A stretch of DNA of 64,000 nt from Bacteroidota bacterium (lineage in GTDB: Bacteria > Bacteroidota > Bacteroidia > Bacteroidales > Cfx3-03), in contig JACAUB010000001.1 in NCBI GenBank assembly GCA_013390605.1, positions 4,142,675 to 4,206,674 of the forward strand. The letters are read 5' to 3'. The notes under the pieces were generated by a model that searched no databases, was not told the origin of the DNA, and worked only from the letters and a program-made list of their open reading frames with translations. Each line of letters begins with the position of its first letter. Position 1 is the stretch's first letter. A program made the translations under genes and the position numbers. Of this stretch, positions 60,295 to 64,000 are shown in pieces.

Positions 60295-62070
60295 TTATTG
60301 AGGTTTATTCTCGGGTAAACTAAAATAGAAAGTAGCTCCATTATCCACTTCGCCCTCTGCCCAACAGCGACCACCGTGACGGGTTATAATTCGATTAACA
60401 TTTGCTAATCCGATGCCAATACCTTCAAAATCACGTAATTTGTGAAGACGTTGAAATACTCCGAATAACTTGTCAACGTATTTCATATTAAATCCTACAC
60501 CATTGTCTTTTATAAAGAAAACCGTTTCATCACTTTCAGTGTAACTTCCAATTTCAATAAGGGGCTTCCCGCTTTTACCGGTATATTTTATTGCATTCGA
60601 AATTAGATTGGTCCAAACCTGACTCATTAATTGGAAATCACCAAAAGTACTCTGTAACAGATCTATTTTTATTTCAATACTACGAGTCCTAATTTCTTCC
60701 TCAAAGAGTTGTAACCCTGACTGTAATAATTGTATTGTGTCGATTTGTGATTTTTGAAGTTCGGTTCTGGTAAGTCTTGAAAAAGAGAGCAATGCTTCGA
60801 TGAGTTTACCCATATCGTCAACCGAATTTGTTACATTGTTTAAACACTCAAGTTCTTCGTCGGTTAGTTGTGATGCCTTTAGTCCGAGGAAAATATTAAT
60901 AAATCCACTAATATGCCTCAACGGGGTCCTTAAATCGTGTGAAACAGAATAACTGAATGCTTCTAATTCTTTGTTTGCCATTTCGAGCTCTAACGTACGG
61001 GCTTCCACTCTCTTCTCAAGTTCCTGATACAACCTTACATTCTCAATTGCCCTAAATGTAGAATCGGCAAGTGTTTGTAAAAGTTGAATTTCTATTGTCG
61101 ATGGGATGTGCTTTTCCGACCAATAGTTTCCAATTGCACCTATTGGTTCTTGCATATTAAGAGGAATCATCACAAGACTCTTTACGGTAGTAAATTCATA
61201 AAGCCCGCTATTAACTCTAGGGTCTGTATAGATATCTTCAATAATAGCCGGTTGCTTATTTAACATTGTCCAACCACTAATACTATTATTTAAAGGTATT
61301 CTTTTTCCTATCCATTGATTTGCAATTATATCACCATCAGCATAAAAACAAAAATCACCGTCTCGCATAATAAAAGCTGAACCATCTGCTCCTATCAAGT
61401 CGTGAATTGATATTCTAACGATCTTAAGAATAGAATCTAAATCTCTGGCTGAAGATAATTCTTTAACCGAGTTAGTGAGATTTTCTAAATCGGCAATTAA
61501 TTTTTTATTACCCTCTTCCGCTTTTTTCCTTTCCGTGATTTCGTTCTCCAGTAGTGTTGCATAAACTCTTAATTCCTTTTCTGCTTTTTCACTTTGCAAC
61601 ATTTTATCTTCTATCTTCCGAACCAGTACCTCATTATATTCTTTCAAGACAATGACTTCAGACACTTGGGTGACTTCTTTTAATGTGGTTTCATTTTTCT
61701 TAGCTGTCGCAAAATAGTCGTTGATAATTAGAAGGAAATCATCAGGTTCTTGTGGTTTTAATATAAAGCGGTCTGCACCAAGATTAAGCGCATACTCCTC
61801 ATCTCTGGAATCTGTATAAGTTGCAGTGTAAAAAAAGAAAGGAATGTGCTTTAATCTGTCGTCTTTTTTGCATTCACGACATAAAGTGAAACCATCCATA
61901 ACAGGCATTAAAATATCTGATATAATTAGATCTGGAATATCACCCCGCAGAACTTTTAATGCCTCATCGCCATTCATAGCCAGAATAGTTTGGAAATCAT
62001 TATATTCTAGCAATGCCTGCATGAGATAAATGTTTTCTTCTTTATCATCAACTATTAATACTTTTAGCAT
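60295..62070 (-). CDS. hybrid histidine kinase: REC-GAF-HisKA-HATPase
   Basis: A 591-residue cytoplasmic protein. Receiver (about 3-120; Asp in DLIISDILMPVMDGFTLCRE), a long coiled coil (about 130-195), GAF (about 205-345; DLIGADGSAFIMRDGDFCFY, VKSLVMIPLNMQEPIGAIGN), a second coiled coil, HisKA (about 365-435; His in AFSYSVSHDLRTPLRHISGF) and HATPase (about 480-590; TNLISNAIKYTGKSGKPLIE, FFIKDNGVGFNMKYVDKLFG). The GAF lacks an obvious chromophore cysteine, so light sensing is not supported. It is preceded by a receiver-only protein after 18 bases. Confidence 0.93.
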   Translation of the reverse strand: MLKVLIVDDKEENIYLMQALLEYNDFQTILAMNGDEALKVLRGDIPDLIISDILMPVMDGFTLCRECKKDDRLKHIPFFFYTATYTDSRDEEYALNLGADRFILKPQEPDDFLLIINDYFATAKKNETTLKEVTQVSEVIVLKEYNEVLVRKIEDKMLQSEKAEKELRVYATLLENEITERKKAEEGNKKLIADLENLTNSVKELSSARDLDSILKIVRISIHDLIGADGSAFIMRDGDFCFYADGDIIANQWIGKRIPLNNSISGWTMLNKQPAIIEDIYTDPRVNSGLYEFTTVKSLVMIPLNMQEPIGAIGNYWSEKHIPSTIEIQLLQTLADSTFRAIENVRLYQELEKRVEARTLELEMANKELEAFSYSVSHDLRTPLRHISGFINIFLGLKASQLTDEELECLNNVTNSVDDMGKLIEALLSFSRLTRTELQKSQIDTIQLLQSGLQLFEEEIRTRSIEIKIDLLQSTFGDFQLMSQVWTNLISNAIKYTGKSGKPLIEIGSYTESDETVFFIKDNGVGFNMKYVDKLFGVFQRLHKLRDFEGIGIGLANVNRIITRHGGRCWAEGEVDNGATFYFSLPENKPQ

Positions 62071-62088
62071 CTTAAGTCCTCCGTTAAT

Positions 62089-62451
62089 TTAAATGAATTC
62101 TTGTAATTGCGATATAAATATATCCGGATCGATTGGCTTTTCAATATAACCGGTAGCCCCTGCTTCAAACGCCTTTTCCTTATCCCCGGTCATAGCATAA
62201 GATGTAACAGCAATAATTGGCATATCTTTTAGCTCCACAATCTTTCTAAGTTCGCGTGCAATGGCATATCCATCCATTTCTGGTAATTGTATATCGAGAA
62301 GAATTGCATTGGGTTTAGCTTCCTTTGCAAGAGCAATTCCATCTAGTCCATTAAACGCTTGAAGAACAATATAATCATTGCTTTCGAGCAAATATGTTAG
62401 CATATACATATTTTGTGGATTGTCTTCAATTATTAATATCTTTTGATTCAT
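62089..62451 (-). CDS. single-domain response regulator (CheY-like)
   Basis: A 120-residue receiver-only protein. The Asp lies in NAILLDIQLPEMDGYAIARE; the start is ILIIEDNPQNMYMLTYLLES, and the conserved Lys is in ATGYIEKPIDPDIFISQL. No effector domain is attached. It lies 11 bases after the membrane-bound kinase gene and 18 bases before the GAF-kinase gene, so it could pass phosphate between the two. Confidence 0.92.
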   Translation of the reverse strand: MNQKILIIEDNPQNMYMLTYLLESNDYIVLQAFNGLDGIALAKEAKPNAILLDIQLPEMDGYAIARELRKIVELKDMPIIAVTSYAMTGDKEKAFEAGATGYIEKPIDPDIFISQLQEFI

Positions 62452-62462
62452 ATGATTAGATT

Positions 62463-64000
62463 TTATTTTATTGGTAACTTAACAATAAATGTACTCCCCT
62501 TTCCAATTTCGGATTCAACTTCAACTGAACCATTAAGCAGATCTAATAGCTTTTTACATATGGATAACCCTAAACCTGTACCCTCGTACTTTCGTGTAAG
62601 TCCGGTATCGATTTGCATAAAAGGTTTAAATAATATATTCATTTGATCTTTTTCAATACCCATCCCACTATCGATCACCTTTACAGTAACTATATCATCC
62701 TTTCTAAAACAATCCAGATTCACCGATCCAACCTCAGTAAATTTTACTGCATTATTAACCAGATTTAATAGAATCTGTTGGATCCGAAGCTTATCACTTA
62801 AAATTTCATTAACATCGGCAGCTATGGAAACATTCATCTGAAGACCCTTCTTATCAGCAAATGGCTTATTTGTTTCCATCACTTTATAAATTACCTCTGG
62901 AAGATTAAAGGGCTCAAGATTGGTTTTAAGTTGTCCAGCTTCAATCTTTGAGATATCGAGAATATCATTTATCAAAGTCAGTAAATGTCGGGCACTTTGC
63001 TGGGCCATTCCAAGTTGTTTTTTCTGTTCAGCATTTAATGAACCCGGGCGTTCTTGCATTAATATTCCTGTAAATCCAATGATTGAATTAAGTGGTGTCC
63101 GAAGTTCATGCGACATAGTGGCAAGAAAAGCGGACTTTAACCTATCTGCCGATTGAGCATGTTCTTTTTCTTTTTCAAGTTCAGCCGTACGTTGTTTTAC
63201 AAGATCTTCCAAATGATCCCGATAAAGCAATAATTCGTCTTCTTCTCTTTTTTGCTCGGTTATATCTCTACTCACCCCGACAAGAGAAACAGGCTGGTTC
63301 ATTTTATCATAAATAATTGTTGTCATGAGCGAAATAGGAAATTCTCTACCGTCTTTTCTCACATTCATCAGTTCTCCATTCCAACCACCGGCAAGTGTAG
63401 AAGGCAGAATTTCATTCATCACCTCTGGCGAATTATTTTGGGAACGAAGAATATCAATTTGCTGTCCTAACAACTCTTCTTCAGTGTAACCATATGTTCT
63501 CAATAAAGACTGATTAACAAAGATTATTTTATCGTTTACATCCGTAATACTAACATTTTCGTTGATATTCTTCAGTACATGAGCTAGAAAGGTTATTTCC
63601 TTTTCTGCAATATCGCGTTCAGTTTTCCATTTCAATAGTTGCGATAACATCTTATTGAACTGTCGATATAGAATTCCAACTTCATCTTGCCCCTGAGGTT
63701 CAAGTTGAACAGTAAAATCCTGACTTTGAGAAATAGATGCTGATACTTCGGCAAGCTTTAGAATGGGTGCTGAAATTATTTTCTGTATCTGGTTAGCCAC
63801 AATCACTACTGATATCAAAAGAATCAAAATAAGAATGATCATAACCAGAAGGTTATCCTTGAATTTATCCTTTAGTGTATCAGTCGATATTCTTAAAAAG
63901 AGTGTACCAAAAAATTTTCCATCATAAGTTATAACGTAAGAAATAAATAAGTAGCCATCGGAAAACCCACTTTTTCGGTTTTGTATTTGTTGAAAAGAAT
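62463..64000 (-). CDS. membrane sensor histidine kinase (5' end cut by window edge)
   Basis: At least 512 residues are visible; the frame is open to the right edge. The leftmost coding part, FLFLRISTDTLK-like with YVITYDGKFFGTLFLRIS, resembles a CHASE8-type periplasmic sensor, followed by a membrane helix (MIILILILLISVVIVANQIQ), HAMP (about SAPILKLAEVSASISQSQDF), PAS (ENVSITDVNDKIIFVNQSLL), HisKA (His in ATMSHELRTPLNSIIGFTGI) and HATPase (LLNLVNNAVKFTE, YEGTGLGLSICKKLLDLLNG). It is the first gene of the signalling run in this window and the only one with a membrane part, so it is probably the input. Confidence 0.9.
   Translation of the reverse strand, partial: SFQQIQNRKSGFSDGYLFISYVITYDGKFFGTLFLRISTDTLKDKFKDNLLVMIILILILLISVVIVANQIQKIISAPILKLAEVSASISQSQDFTVQLEPQGQDEVGILYRQFNKMLSQLLKWKTERDIAEKEITFLAHVLKNINENVSITDVNDKIIFVNQSLLRTYGYTEEELLGQQIDILRSQNNSPEVMNEILPSTLAGGWNGELMNVRKDGREFPISLMTTIIYDKMNQPVSLVGVSRDITEQKREEDELLLYRDHLEDLVKQRTAELEKEKEHAQSADRLKSAFLATMSHELRTPLNSIIGFTGILMQERPGSLNAEQKKQLGMAQQSARHLLTLINDILDISKIEAGQLKTNLEPFNLPEVIYKVMETNKPFADKKGLQMNVSIAADVNEILSDKLRIQQILLNLVNNAVKFTEVGSVNLDCFRKDDIVTVKVIDSGMGIEKDQMNILFKPFMQIDTGLTRKYEGTGLGLSICKKLLDLLNGSVEVESEIGKGSTFIVKLPIK

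Noticed and set aside
1..64000. Search for tRNA, rRNA, CRISPR arrays, attachment sites or a replication origin
   Set aside because: None could be supported by eye; gaps do not contain a tRNA-like cloverleaf, regularly spaced repeats or rRNA blocks.

Overview
The window looks like a chromosomal piece of an AT-rich member of the Bacteroidota. The evidence is a SusC/SusD pair with its ECF sigma factor and FecR anti-sigma factor, the giant SprA/Sov type IX secretion protein next to ruvA, several Bacteroidota-only families (DUF3667, DUF4468, DUF6089-like, DUF5117/DUF5118 metalloprotease, DUF6356), and promoters of the Bacteroidota form (TTTG, about 19-22 bases, then TAnnTTTG). I cannot name the genus. 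No rRNA, tRNA, CRISPR array or intact insertion sequence was seen.

Layout. Bases 1-1663: sufC (cut by the edge) and sufB under one good promoter. 1888-5302: five small exported or outer-membrane proteins, mostly of unknown role. 5515-7669: an XRE regulator with a 32-bp palindrome, then an ImmA/IrrE-type peptidase and a DUF4411 (PIN-like) protein that resemble a toxin-antitoxin pair. 7670-13639: a looser accessory zone with DUF3667, an aquaglyceroporin, exported proteins and several decayed gene relics. 13972-33477: a polysaccharide utilisation locus (PUL) with GH76 on the + strand, and on the - strand the sigma factor, FecR, SusC, SusD, a small lipoprotein, a heparinase-like lyase, GH88, GH2, a CE7 esterase and a GH78 rhamnosidase. 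33996-45860: conserved housekeeping genes (thiL, uvrC, vanZ-like, gcvH, sprA, ruvA). 46091-51813: a metzincin-like metalloprotease and a GH3 glycosidase. 51911-56854: an operon of ABC ATPase, GTPase, DUF6356, cysteine desulfurase and Fe-S protein, divergent from Crp/Fnr and Rrf2 regulators. 57168-64000: a TfoX C-terminal-domain protein, a carboxymuconolactone decarboxylase-like protein, and five signalling proteins.

How the genes work together. The PUL should import and break an acetylated polysaccharide containing rhamnose and uronic acid: the lyase leaves unsaturated uronic ends, GH88 removes them, GH78 removes rhamnose, CE7 removes acetyl groups and GH2 trims a beta-linked sugar. No sulfatase is present in the locus. 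The STN domain on SusC together with FecR and the ECF sigma factor implies trans-envelope induction. A + strand promoter-like box and a strong + strand terminator flank the susC leader and suggest an antisense RNA. A frameshifted fragment of an SGNH esterase lies between the two halves of the locus.

The most promising uncharacterised unit is the 51911-56854 cluster. A soluble ABC ATPase without a permease, a HypB/UreG-like GTPase rich in cysteine pairs, a NifS-type desulfurase and a multi-cysteine Fe-S protein point to assembly or activation of a metal cofactor, probably under control of the two adjacent regulators. The target enzyme is not in the window. The signalling operon at the right end has three histidine kinases and five receiver domains but no output domain.
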